64,000 nucleotides of DNA from Clostridia bacterium (GTDB lineage: Bacteria > Bacillota > Clostridia > Oscillospirales > Acutalibacteraceae): contig JAFRUO010000023.1 of assembly GCA_017438845.1 (NCBI GenBank), positions 1 through 64,000 on the forward strand, written 5' to 3'. Within the stretch, counting starts at the first letter, position 1; every line of letters starts with the position of its first letter. Under the pieces are notes generated by a model, which was not told the origin of the DNA, searched no databases, and worked only from the letters and a program-made list of their open reading frames with translations. The translations under genes were made by a program, and so were the position numbers. Below, one piece after another: positions 1-7,021 of this stretch.

Positions 1-243
1 AAGGCTCTGCACAACCTCAGCCTCGCCGCTTATGTTTTTCATTGTGAAGTGTACCTTTCTCTCAACGCCGTTTAAGTCGTCGTTGATTCCGCTTGCCTTG
101 GTTACCATTATCGGTGCGGTGACCCTGTCAAGGTTAAGAGCTTTTGACAGCTTTAACTGAAACGTGTCCTTCACCGTCTTGATTGCGTACTGTGTTTCTC
201 TCTGTGTCAGCTTGCTTTGGTAGCAAACGGGGTATACGGTCAT
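1..243 (-). CDS. asnA: Aspartate-ammonia ligase (asparagine synthetase A), N-terminal part
   Basis: The first 81 codons of a gene that runs off the left edge. The translation starts MTVYPVCYQSKLTQRETQYA and continues through an SGINDDLNGVERKVHF stretch ending EVVQSL. This matches the AsnA family, whose N-terminus carries a conserved DDLNGVE/DNLSGAE segment and a following VVHSL segment. AsnA makes asparagine from aspartate, ammonia and ATP in the cytosol and is fold-related to class II aminoacyl-tRNA synthetases. The ATG at 243 is preceded by AAAGGAGGG at a good distance. The gene lies 39 bases downstream of asnS with no terminator visible between them, so both are probably read from the Asn T-box leader. 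The C-terminal catalytic part is not in the window. Confidence 0.88.
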   Translation of the reverse strand, partial: MTVYPVCYQSKLTQRETQYAIKTVKDTFQLKLSKALNLDRVTAPIMVTKASGINDDLNGVERKVHFTMKNISGEAEVVQSL

Positions 244-282
244 CTGTATCCCTCCTTTTTATAATTATACGTTCGTTAAGCT

Positions 283-1659
283 TTATTTTATGTTGCCGAC
301 TGTTCTCGGGTAAAGAATTACGTCACGGATGTTTGCCATGCCCGTGCAGTACATAATAATTCTTTCAAAGCCGAGACCGAAGCCGCCGTGCGGTACCGAG
401 CCGTACTTGCGAAGGTCAAGGTAGAAGTCGTAGCCCTCTGTGCTCATACCCTTCTCCTTCATTGCGGCAAGCAGCTTGTCAAGGTCCGCCTCTCTCTCGC
501 TTCCGCCGATGATTTCGCCTACGCCGGGGACGAGCAGATCCGTTGCGGCAACGGTTTTGCCGTCTGCGTTCTGCTTCATATAGAAGGATTTAATGCCCTT
601 GGGATAGTTGATTAAGAAAACGGGCTTGTTGTAAACCTGCTCGGTGATGTACCTTTCATGCTCGGATTGCAGATCGCAGCCCCATTCAACGGGGAACTCG
701 AACTTAACGGGAGCCTTTTTTAGCAGCTCAATGGCGTCGGTGTAGTCGACTACCTCAAAGTCGTTGTTTACAACCGAGAGAAGCTTCTCCGTAAGACCCT
801 TTTCAAAGCGTTCCTCAAAGAATTTAAGCTCCTCGGGGCATTTTTCCATATAGTCCTTAATGATGTATTTAATCATATCCTCCGCAAGCTCGATTACGTC
901 CGGGAGCTCCGCAAACGCAACCTCGGGCTCAACGTGCCAGAATTCGGCAACGTGGCGCTGAGTGTTCGAGTTTTCCGCCCTGAAGGAGGGACCGAAGGTG
1001 TAAATTTTTCCGAGCCCCATTGCGGCAACCTCGCCCTCAAGCTGACCCGAAACGGAAAGCCCCGTTTTCTTGCCGAAAAAGTCGTCGGCATAGTAGTCCT
1101 CCGCATTGTCGTATTTGTCGGAGTAGCCTATTGTCGTAACCTGGAACATTTCTCCCGCGCCCTCGCAGTCTGAGCCTGTGATAAGCGGGGTGTTGATGTA
1201 AACGAAGCCCTTTTCCTGGAAAAAGCGGTGAATTGCCGCCGCAATTACCGAGCGTACCCTGAAAACGGCGTTAAAGGTGTTGGTGCGTACTCTGATATGA
1301 GGCATTTCACGAAGCGTTTCAAGCTTCTGGAATTTCTTCTGAAGCGGATAATCCTGAGGACAGCTTCCCAGAAGGATAACCTCCTCGGCGTTGATTTCGT
1401 TTGTATTGTTTCTGTCGTTCTTAACGACCTCGCCCGTAACCTTTACCGAGGCGCCGAGCTTCATAGCCTCGGGCGAAACCTCGGGGCCGTTCTCCTTGTC
1501 AATTACTATCTGTAAATGGTTCAGCGTTGTGCCGTCGTTTAATGCGAGGAAGGCGACGTTTTTGGAATCTCTTGCGGTCCTTACCCAGCCGCATACCGTT
1601 GCCTTTTTGCCGACAAAGCTGTCGGTGTAAAGAATTTCTTTAATGTCAGTGTGTTTCAT
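283..1659 (-). CDS. asnS: Asparaginyl-tRNA synthetase
   Basis: Charges tRNA-Asn with asparagine in the cytosol. The 458-residue product has the usual length of a bacterial AsnRS. An N-terminal OB-fold anticodon-binding domain (about residues 15-110, with CGWVRTARDSKNVAFLALND) precedes the class II catalytic domain. Motif 2 is the FGPSFRAENSNTQRH region and motif 3 is GGFGLGFERIIMY near the C-terminus. The chosen start MKHTDIKE at 1659 follows GGAGGAAAAAT. The open frame continues 25 codons upstream, but that part lies in the T-box leader and is not translated. The preceding leader has an AAC specifier, which fits asparagine control of this gene and of asnA downstream. Confidence 0.95.
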   Translation of the reverse strand: MKHTDIKEILYTDSFVGKKATVCGWVRTARDSKNVAFLALNDGTTLNHLQIVIDKENGPEVSPEAMKLGASVKVTGEVVKNDRNNTNEINAEEVILLGSCPQDYPLQKKFQKLETLREMPHIRVRTNTFNAVFRVRSVIAAAIHRFFQEKGFVYINTPLITGSDCEGAGEMFQVTTIGYSDKYDNAEDYYADDFFGKKTGLSVSGQLEGEVAAMGLGKIYTFGPSFRAENSNTQRHVAEFWHVEPEVAFAELPDVIELAEDMIKYIIKDYMEKCPEELKFFEERFEKGLTEKLLSVVNNDFEVVDYTDAIELLKKAPVKFEFPVEWGCDLQSEHERYITEQVYNKPVFLINYPKGIKSFYMKQNADGKTVAATDLLVPGVGEIIGGSEREADLDKLLAAMKEKGMSTEGYDFYLDLRKYGSVPHGGFGLGFERIIMYCTGMANIRDVILYPRTVGNIK

Positions 1660-1932
1660 ATTTTTCCTCCGAATATAAAAATAAAGCCAACTGCGTCCCG
1701 TATAGGACGAGCTGACTAAAACCCGTGGTACCACCTAAATTGCTCAATGAGCCACTCTGCGGCCTCCGAAAGAAAGCCTGCCGAAATAACGCACGGCATG
1801 CGGCGCCCCTACTTGTTTCCTTTGGGTTTGCGGCTCGGGAGTGTTCTTCATACGGCCGCCGCTGTGCATTTCCACCGCCCTGCACTCTCTGAAAGTGCGT
1901 GTCCGCATTACTTTTCTCCGTCTTTGCCTTTG
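1660..1932 (-). promoter_or_regulatory. T-box leader, asparagine-specific (AAC specifier), upstream of asnS-asnA
   Basis: On the minus strand the leader contains the T-box core AGGTGGTACCACGG (around 1722-1736). It is followed by a long hairpin, GTCAGCTCGTCC with GGACG/AGTTGGC, running into a T-rich stretch at about 1670-1685, which is the terminator competing with the antiterminator. Upstream are the stem I landmarks CAGAGAG and GGTGGAAA. The specifier position, just before ACTCCCGAGC, reads AAC (1845-1843), an Asn codon. Uncharged tRNA-Asn should favour readthrough into asnS and asnA. Assignment rests on motif recognition and was not folded. Confidence 0.9.
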
Positions 1933-1938
1933 ACCTGT

Positions 1939-1967
1939 ATTATATACTTGCAAAAGGAATTTGTCAA
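1939..1967 (-). promoter_or_regulatory. Sigma-A promoter of the asnS-asnA T-box leader
   Basis: Minus strand: TTGACA (1967-1962), a 17-bp spacer, and TATAAT (1944-1939). Both boxes are perfect consensus. The predicted start of transcription near 1932 defines the leader length. Confidence 0.85.
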
Positions 1968-2010
1968 CCGTAAAAAGAAAAAGAAAAACAGCCGCCCTGC
2001 AGGACGGCTG
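1968..2010 (-). terminator. Rho-independent terminator after the 2026-2484 gene
   Basis: Minus strand: CAGCCGTCC-TGCAG-GGCGGCTG (2010-1989) followed by a T-rich tract down to 1968. It sits 15 bases past the stop of the last zinc-ribbon gene and directly upstream of the asnS promoter. Confidence 0.85.
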
Positions 2011-2025
2011 AGGTGAATTTAAAAA

Positions 2026-2484
2026 TCAGTTGTTTACAAGCATCATAATTACGGCGAGCACAAAGCTTGCGGAAGAAACGATAACGCCTGCAAGGCAAAG
2101 CTTGTTTGCCGATTCAGCCTCGGGCTGACCGGGGGCGATGGCGAGTACGTTCTTTGTCTTTGACATACCGATACCGCCTAAAATCCAACCGATAAGCGGT
2201 GAGAAAAAGCCGAAGATTATAGAAAGGATACCTAAGGTTTTTGAGTTCGAAATGTCCTTCTCGTTATAAATCGGAGCGCCGTAGGGCTGTTGGAAGCCGT
2301 ACTGCTGATACTGCGGCTGTCCGTACTGAGGCTGCTGATATTGAGTCTGCCCGTACTGTGACTGACCGTACTGTGATTCACCATAGGGTGACTGTGAATT
2401 TACCGACGGAGCCGTCGAAGCCGCACAGTAAGGGCATACGGCTGAGCCGTCGGGGATATTGGCACCGCAATTGTTACAATACAT
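2026..2484 (-). CDS. Zinc-ribbon membrane protein, DUF4190-like (third of three tandem copies)
   Basis: A 152-residue protein. The N-terminus MYCNNCGANIPDGSAVCPYC is a four-cysteine zinc ribbon (C3, C6, C17, C20). A proline/glutamine/tyrosine-rich linker with repeated QYGQ/QPQY units follows (about 35-80), then a C-terminal domain with two hydrophobic segments (TLGILSIIFGFFSPLIGWIL and LAGVIVSSASFVLAVIMML). This layout matches the widespread zinc_ribbon_2 plus DUF4190 proteins, whose role is unknown. The start at 2484 follows GGGAGGAAAG; the open frame upstream is untranslated leader. Two related genes lie immediately upstream on the same strand. The linker would be extended and cytosolic if the C-terminal pair of helices is membrane-embedded. 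Confidence 0.75.
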   Translation of the reverse strand: MYCNNCGANIPDGSAVCPYCAASTAPSVNSQSPYGESQYGQSQYGQTQYQQPQYGQPQYQQYGFQQPYGAPIYNEKDISNSKTLGILSIIFGFFSPLIGWILGGIGMSKTKNVLAIAPGQPEAESANKLCLAGVIVSSASFVLAVIMMLVNN

Positions 2485-2570
2485 ATACTTTCCTCCCAAT
2501 TTTGAATGAATAATAAAAAGAATAGTTTTTTCAGTTATTAAAAGTATATTCTTTCGGTCGGATTTTGTCA

Positions 2571-2600
2571 ACAAAAAAGCACGGCAGAATCTGTCGTGCT
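2571..2600 (-). terminator. Rho-independent terminator between zinc-ribbon genes
   Basis: Minus strand hairpin AGCACGACAG-ATT-CTGCCGTGCT followed by TTTTTTGT. It ends transcription of the 2612-3097 gene before the next paralogue. Confidence 0.8.
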
Positions 2601-2611
2601 TTTTGTGCTTT

Positions 2612-3097
2612 TTAGGCTGCGTTCTGAGCAATTGTGCCGATAATAGCCATTACGTTGAGAACTACGCCGATAATGATAACGGTGCGAATCTTCTTGGCGT
2701 ATTTGTTTGCCTCCTCGGAATTGCCCATCGCAACTGCGTTTTTAAGCTTTGAGTAGTTGCCGATGGAAAGCGCGCCCCAGATAATTCCGCAAAGGAAGCC
2801 CAGGATAACGAGTATAAGGTATACCGTGGGGTTGGGCATCGGGCCTGTGGGAACCTGAGGCTGACCGTACTGCTGATACTGAGGGTCGCCGTACTGAGGC
2901 TGCTGCGGCTGGCCGTACTGAGGAGCTTCGGGCTGTGCGTACTGCGGCTGCTGAGGCTGTGCGTACTGCGGCTGCTGAGGCTGTGCGTACTGCGGCTGCT
3001 GAGGCTGTGCGTCCGTTACCGGCGCCTGAGGAGCCGAGCAGTAAGGACATACGGCTGAGCCGTCGGGAATAGTTGCTCCGCAATTTTTACAAAACAT
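2612..3097 (-). CDS. Zinc-ribbon membrane protein with QPQYA repeats (second of three tandem copies)
   Basis: A 161-residue protein. The N-terminal zinc ribbon MFCKNCGATIPDGSAVCPYC has the same four cysteines as its neighbours. It is followed by at least three direct repeats of AQPQQPQY (about residues 35-70) and further QPQY units. The C-terminus has hydrophobic segments VYLILVILGFLCGIIWGALS and VIIIGVVLNVMAIIGTIAQ. The chosen start at 3097 follows GGGAGGAAAAA. The exact nucleotide repeats in the linker suggest slippage-driven length variation. No function is known; a membrane-linked adaptor role would be a guess. Confidence 0.72.
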   Translation of the reverse strand: MFCKNCGATIPDGSAVCPYCSAPQAPVTDAQPQQPQYAQPQQPQYAQPQQPQYAQPEAPQYGQPQQPQYGDPQYQQYGQPQVPTGPMPNPTVYLILVILGFLCGIIWGALSIGNYSKLKNAVAMGNSEEANKYAKKIRTVIIIGVVLNVMAIIGTIAQNAA

Positions 3098-3115
3098 ATT
3101 TTTTCCTCCCAAAAA

Positions 3116-3616
3116 TTATTGATAATATGAATATGTCGGACCTGCCGACATTAAAAACACAGCTGCTAATATTGTCACAAGCAGAGTGATTACAAACAAT
3201 GCAACGGAAATGATGATGCCGATTTTGCCGAGCTTCTTTGCGCTGAGGGCGTCTGCATCCGCAGGATTATAAGCGAGCACCGCATTTGCCTTGGAAATAC
3301 CGATAGCTCCGCAGATTATTGATACAAGCGGAACAAAGAAAGCGGCAACAATCGCAACTATGCCGAGCGTTTTTGCGGTTGAAGAGTCAGCGCTTGTGCT
3401 CTGATACGGCTGCTGCGGCGGATACTGCGGTTGAGCATAAGGGGGCTGCTGCTGATACTGCGGCTGAGCGTAGGAATTCTGCTGAGGCGGATACTGCGGC
3501 TGAGCATAGGAATTCTGCTGAGGCTCTGCCTGCTTTGAAGCGGAAAGCGGCGACGAGCAGAACGGACAAACGTCGTAACCGTCGGCTACGGTATTTCCGC
3601 AATTGGGACAAAACAT
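3116..3616 (-). CDS. Zinc-ribbon membrane protein, DUF4190-like (first of three tandem copies)
   Basis: A 166-residue protein with MFCPNCGNTVADGYDVCPFC at the N-terminus (zinc-ribbon cysteines 3, 6, 17, 20). A linker with repeated NSYAQPQYPPQQ units spans about 30-78, and a C-terminal DUF4190-type domain has two hydrophobic helices (TLGIVAIVAAFFVPLVSIIC and IGIIISVALFVITLLVTILA). The start follows AAAGGGG at a slightly long distance. It is the first gene of the three-copy array, and the gap to the next is only 18 bases. The C-terminal domain is closer in sequence to the 2026-2484 copy than to the middle copy. Confidence 0.75.
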   Translation of the reverse strand: MFCPNCGNTVADGYDVCPFCSSPLSASKQAEPQQNSYAQPQYPPQQNSYAQPQYQQQPPYAQPQYPPQQPYQSTSADSSTAKTLGIVAIVAAFFVPLVSIICGAIGISKANAVLAYNPADADALSAKKLGKIGIIISVALFVITLLVTILAAVFLMSAGPTYSYYQ

Positions 3617-3687
3617 TTTTAAAACCCCTTTCCTTTTATTTATCAGTTAAAGTTTAACATAAATATATTCGCTTGGCAACAAGAAAA

Positions 3688-4500
3688 TTATTCTACGCCG
3701 AACACCCTGACGGCGTTTTCGGAAAGGATTTTTCGGTTATCCTCCTCGCCGAAGCCGAGGCTCATAAAGCGCTCAAGCTCGCCGGAGGGCGACCACATCG
3801 GGTAGTCGGTGCCGAAAAGAACCCTGTCGGTGCCGTAGCGGTTGATGATTTCCCTTACCACCCCGTCGTCGGGAAGCCAGGCGAAGCTTGATGAGCAGTC
3901 AACGTAAAGGTTGGGTATGCCGTGAAGCTTCTTCGACGCCTCCTCCCAGATTGACCAGCCGCCGAAATGGGCGCCGATAACAATAAGCTCGGTGTAGATT
4001 TCAAGCACGGGAACAAGCCTGTTGGGGTTTGAGTTGTCGTAGCGTGAATCGCCAGTGTGCATTAAAATCGGGAGGCGGTGCTTTTCGCACTGCTCGTAGA
4101 TTTTAAGACAGCGGTAGTCGTCAATTTTAAAACCCTGAATATCGGGGTGAAGCTTTACTCCGTGAAGCCCGAGGGCGACAATCTCCTCAACGTCGCGTTC
4201 AATGTCGTCGCTTTCGGGGTGCAGGGTGCCGAGCCCCGTCAGCACGCCATCGCTTTTTTCTGCGGAGTCGGCGATAAAGCGGTTGATGCTTGACACCTGC
4301 TTGGGAGTGGTGGCTACGGACTGAACTATAAACTTGTCAATTCCCGCCTTTTTGCCCTCGCGCTGAAGCATACCGATAGTGCCGTCGCCGAAGCCGTGCA
4401 CGTTGTAAAATCTGTCGGTGGCGTCCGATGCCTTCTGTGCAATTTTGTCGGGGTAGACGTGGCAGTGGGCGTCAATTACAGTGTATTTTCCGTCTATCAT
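3688..4500 (-). CDS. Amidohydrolase family protein (PF04909-type TIM barrel)
   Basis: A 270-residue predicted metal-dependent hydrolase or decarboxylase. Visible active-site landmarks are the N-terminal HxH (DAHCHVYP, H12 and H14), a barrel histidine in LPILMHTGD, the GAHFGGW histidine, and the late aspartate in GTDYPMW. These are the metal ligands and catalytic residues of the amidohydrolase_2 family, which includes ACMSD- and gamma-resorcylate-decarboxylase-like enzymes. The substrate cannot be read from the sequence. The start codon overlaps the stop codon of the upstream acyl-CoA-synthetase fusion by one base (TAATG), so the two are translationally coupled. It is the last gene of the leucine T-box operon. 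Confidence 0.85.
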   Translation of the reverse strand: MIDGKYTVIDAHCHVYPDKIAQKASDATDRFYNVHGFGDGTIGMLQREGKKAGIDKFIVQSVATTPKQVSSINRFIADSAEKSDGVLTGLGTLHPESDDIERDVEEIVALGLHGVKLHPDIQGFKIDDYRCLKIYEQCEKHRLPILMHTGDSRYDNSNPNRLVPVLEIYTELIVIGAHFGGWSIWEEASKKLHGIPNLYVDCSSSFAWLPDDGVVREIINRYGTDRVLFGTDYPMWSPSGELERFMSLGFGEEDNRKILSENAVRVFGVE

Positions 4501-7019
4501 TATGCCGTTACCACGCTGTCAGCCTTCTGCAGGCCTAATTTTTCGACGGCGTCCTTCCTCATCTGATATTTAAGAATTTTACCTGCGGCATTCATCGGGA
4601 AGCTGTCGACGAAGTCAACATATCGGGGCACCTTGTGCCTTGCCATGCTTGCGGCGACGAATTGCTTCATTTCGTCCTCGGTCATGGTTTCGCCCTCTTT
4701 AAGGATAACGCAAGCCATAATTTCCTCGCCGTACTGTTCGTCGGGAACGCCGATTACCTGAACGTCGCTGACCTTCGGGTTGGTGTAGATAAATTCCTCA
4801 ATCTCCTTGGGGTAGATATTTTCTCCGCCTCGGATAATCATATCCTTGAGTCTGCCGGTAATTCTGAAATTGCCCTCGGGGGTTCGGCAGGCGAGGTCGC
4901 CCGTGTGAAGCCAGCCGTCGGCGTCGATTGCCTCTGCGGTTTCCTTGGGCATTTTGTAGTAGCCCTTCATAATATTGTAGCCTCTTGCCACAAACTCACC
5001 CGTTACCTCGTCGGGACATTCCTCTCCGGTTTCGGGGTTTATTATTTTACATTCGATTTCGGGAAGCGGTCTGCCTACGGTTGCAACTCTTACCTCGATT
5101 GAGTCGTCGGTGGAGCTCATTGTACAGCCGGGTGAAGCCTCCGTCTGACCGTAAACGATAGTGATCTCGGTCATATTCATTTTGTTGACAACGTCCTTCA
5201 TCGCCGAAATCGGGCAGGGGCTGCCTGCCATAATTCCCGTACGCATATAAGAAAAATCGGTTTTCGGGAAATCGGGGTGTTCAAGCATGGCGATAAACAT
5301 TGTCGGAACGCCGTGGAAGGCAGTGATGTGCTCGTTGTTGATGCAGGCGAGCGAGGACTTCGGTGAAAAATAAGGAAGCGGAAGCAGAGTGCCGCCGTGC
5401 GTCATGGTGGCGGTCATCGCAAGCACCATTCCGAAGCAGTGGAACATCGGCACCTGAATCATCATTCTGTCAGCCGTCGACAAATCCATTCTGTCGCCTA
5501 TGCACTTTCCGTCGTTAACTATGTTGTAGTGAGTCAGCATTACGCCCTTGGGGAAGCCGGTGGTACCGGAGGTGTACTGCATATTGCAGACGTCGTCCTT
5601 TTCGACAGCCGCCGCCATTCTGTAAACCTCCTCAACGGGAACCTCGTCGGCTCTGTCAAGCGCTTCGCTCCACTCAAGACAGCCCTTCTGACGGAAGCCT
5701 ACGGTTATAACGTTTCTCAGGAAGGGAAGCCTGCGGCTGTGAAGCGGTGAGCCGGGCTTTGTGCTTTCAAGCTCGGGACAAAGCTCTGAGACGATTTTGC
5801 CGTAGTGCGTGTCCTTTGCGCCCTCGGTCATAACGAGGGTGTGGGTGTCGGACTGCTTGAAAAGGTATTCCGCCTCGTGAATTTTGTAAGCCGTGTTGAC
5901 GGTTACGAGAATTGCGCCGATTTTAACCGTCGCCCAGAAGGTGATAAACCATTGCGGAACGTTTGAAGCCCAGATGGCGACCTTTGTTCCCGCTTTTACG
6001 CCCATTGAGATAAGCACCCTTGCAAATTCATCGACATCGTCCCTGAATTCGGAGTAGGTTCTCGTGTAGTCGAGCGTAGTGTATTTAAACGCATACTGGT
6101 CGGGAAATTCCTCGACCATTCTGTCGAGCACGCCCGAGAAGGTTTCCTCAATAAGTCTTTCCTTCTGCCAGACAAACTTGCCCGTATGCGCTCTGTTCGA
6201 GTAAAGCGTTTTCTGGTTTCTGGTGAAATTGAACTGCTTCATATAGTTTACGAAGTGTGAGAAGATGATTTCCATATCCTCAATTTCCTCGCACCATTCG
6301 GGGTTCCAGACAAGCGAAATAAAGCCGTCGTAGTTTACCGAGCGAAGCGCAAGCATAACGTCCCGTATGGGCAGCTCTCCCTCGCCGACAAGGCAGTATT
6401 CAACCTCGCCGTCGGTAAGCTTTGCGTCGCTTAAATGGATGTGCTTTACATATGCGCCGAGGTTTTTGATAACCTGTGCAGGCTCCTCGCCCGCTCCGAA
6501 ATATGCGGCGCTGATGTTCCACAGTGCGGCAACGGCGTCGCTTGCAAAGCGCTCAAGCATATCCCTGAGCACTGAGGTGTCGCTGAAGGTGCCCGAGGTT
6601 TCGAGCAGGATTACAACCCTGCTGTCCTCGGCAAGGGGAAGAATTTTCTCAATAAAATCCGCACAGGCGGCAAAGCTTTCCTCGCTGTACGGAGAATAAG
6701 CCTTTACTCTTATATACGGTATATTCAGAGAGACGGCAATATCAAGACACTTTTTAATTTCCTCGAAGCTTTCCTCCTGCCTTCCGGCATCCGAAATGTC
6801 GCACACGGCATCAATACAGGTAAGCTTCAATTTCCTCTGAAACATATTTCTGAGCGTAGCCGCCGCGGCATAGTCGTGAAACGCCCCGTCCCTGTCGGTA
6901 AAGAGGCGGTTATGAATGTTGTGAAGCTCTATGCCCTGAAAGCCGTGATACTGTGCGGCGTCGCAAAACTCCTCAAACGAGCTGTTGTGCCAGCCCTTAG
7001 TCGAAAAAGATAATCTCAT
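4500..7019 (-). CDS. Fusion: sugar-phosphate isomerase/epimerase-like TIM barrel + AMP-forming acyl-CoA synthetase
   Basis: An 839-residue two-domain protein. Residues 1 to about 265 are a xylose-isomerase-like TIM barrel (AP_endonuc_2 family): MRLSFSTKGWHN start, ILLETSGTFSDT glutamate, HIHLSDAK histidine and GEGELPIRDV glutamate as likely metal ligands. Residues about 285-835 are an ANL-family acyl-CoA synthetase: phosphate loop YTSGTTGFPKGV (about 482-493), VYGQTEASPG, LHTGDLA, the GRLKDMIIRGGENIYPKE hinge, and the adenylation lysine in AAGKILKYQ near the C-terminus. All catalytic motifs look intact. The usual FadD-like enzyme is about 550 residues, so the extra N-terminal barrel is the oddity. 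It starts 2 bases after the LeuA-like gene and shares a base with the amidohydrolase downstream. The pathway is unknown. Confidence 0.88.
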   Translation of the reverse strand: MRLSFSTKGWHNSSFEEFCDAAQYHGFQGIELHNIHNRLFTDRDGAFHDYAAAATLRNMFQRKLKLTCIDAVCDISDAGRQEESFEEIKKCLDIAVSLNIPYIRVKAYSPYSEESFAACADFIEKILPLAEDSRVVILLETSGTFSDTSVLRDMLERFASDAVAALWNISAAYFGAGEEPAQVIKNLGAYVKHIHLSDAKLTDGEVEYCLVGEGELPIRDVMLALRSVNYDGFISLVWNPEWCEEIEDMEIIFSHFVNYMKQFNFTRNQKTLYSNRAHTGKFVWQKERLIEETFSGVLDRMVEEFPDQYAFKYTTLDYTRTYSEFRDDVDEFARVLISMGVKAGTKVAIWASNVPQWFITFWATVKIGAILVTVNTAYKIHEAEYLFKQSDTHTLVMTEGAKDTHYGKIVSELCPELESTKPGSPLHSRRLPFLRNVITVGFRQKGCLEWSEALDRADEVPVEEVYRMAAAVEKDDVCNMQYTSGTTGFPKGVMLTHYNIVNDGKCIGDRMDLSTADRMMIQVPMFHCFGMVLAMTATMTHGGTLLPLPYFSPKSSLACINNEHITAFHGVPTMFIAMLEHPDFPKTDFSYMRTGIMAGSPCPISAMKDVVNKMNMTEITIVYGQTEASPGCTMSSTDDSIEVRVATVGRPLPEIECKIINPETGEECPDEVTGEFVARGYNIMKGYYKMPKETAEAIDADGWLHTGDLACRTPEGNFRITGRLKDMIIRGGENIYPKEIEEFIYTNPKVSDVQVIGVPDEQYGEEIMACVILKEGETMTEDEMKQFVAASMARHKVPRYVDFVDSFPMNAAGKILKYQMRKDAVEKLGLQKADSVVTA

Positions 7020-7021
7020 AA

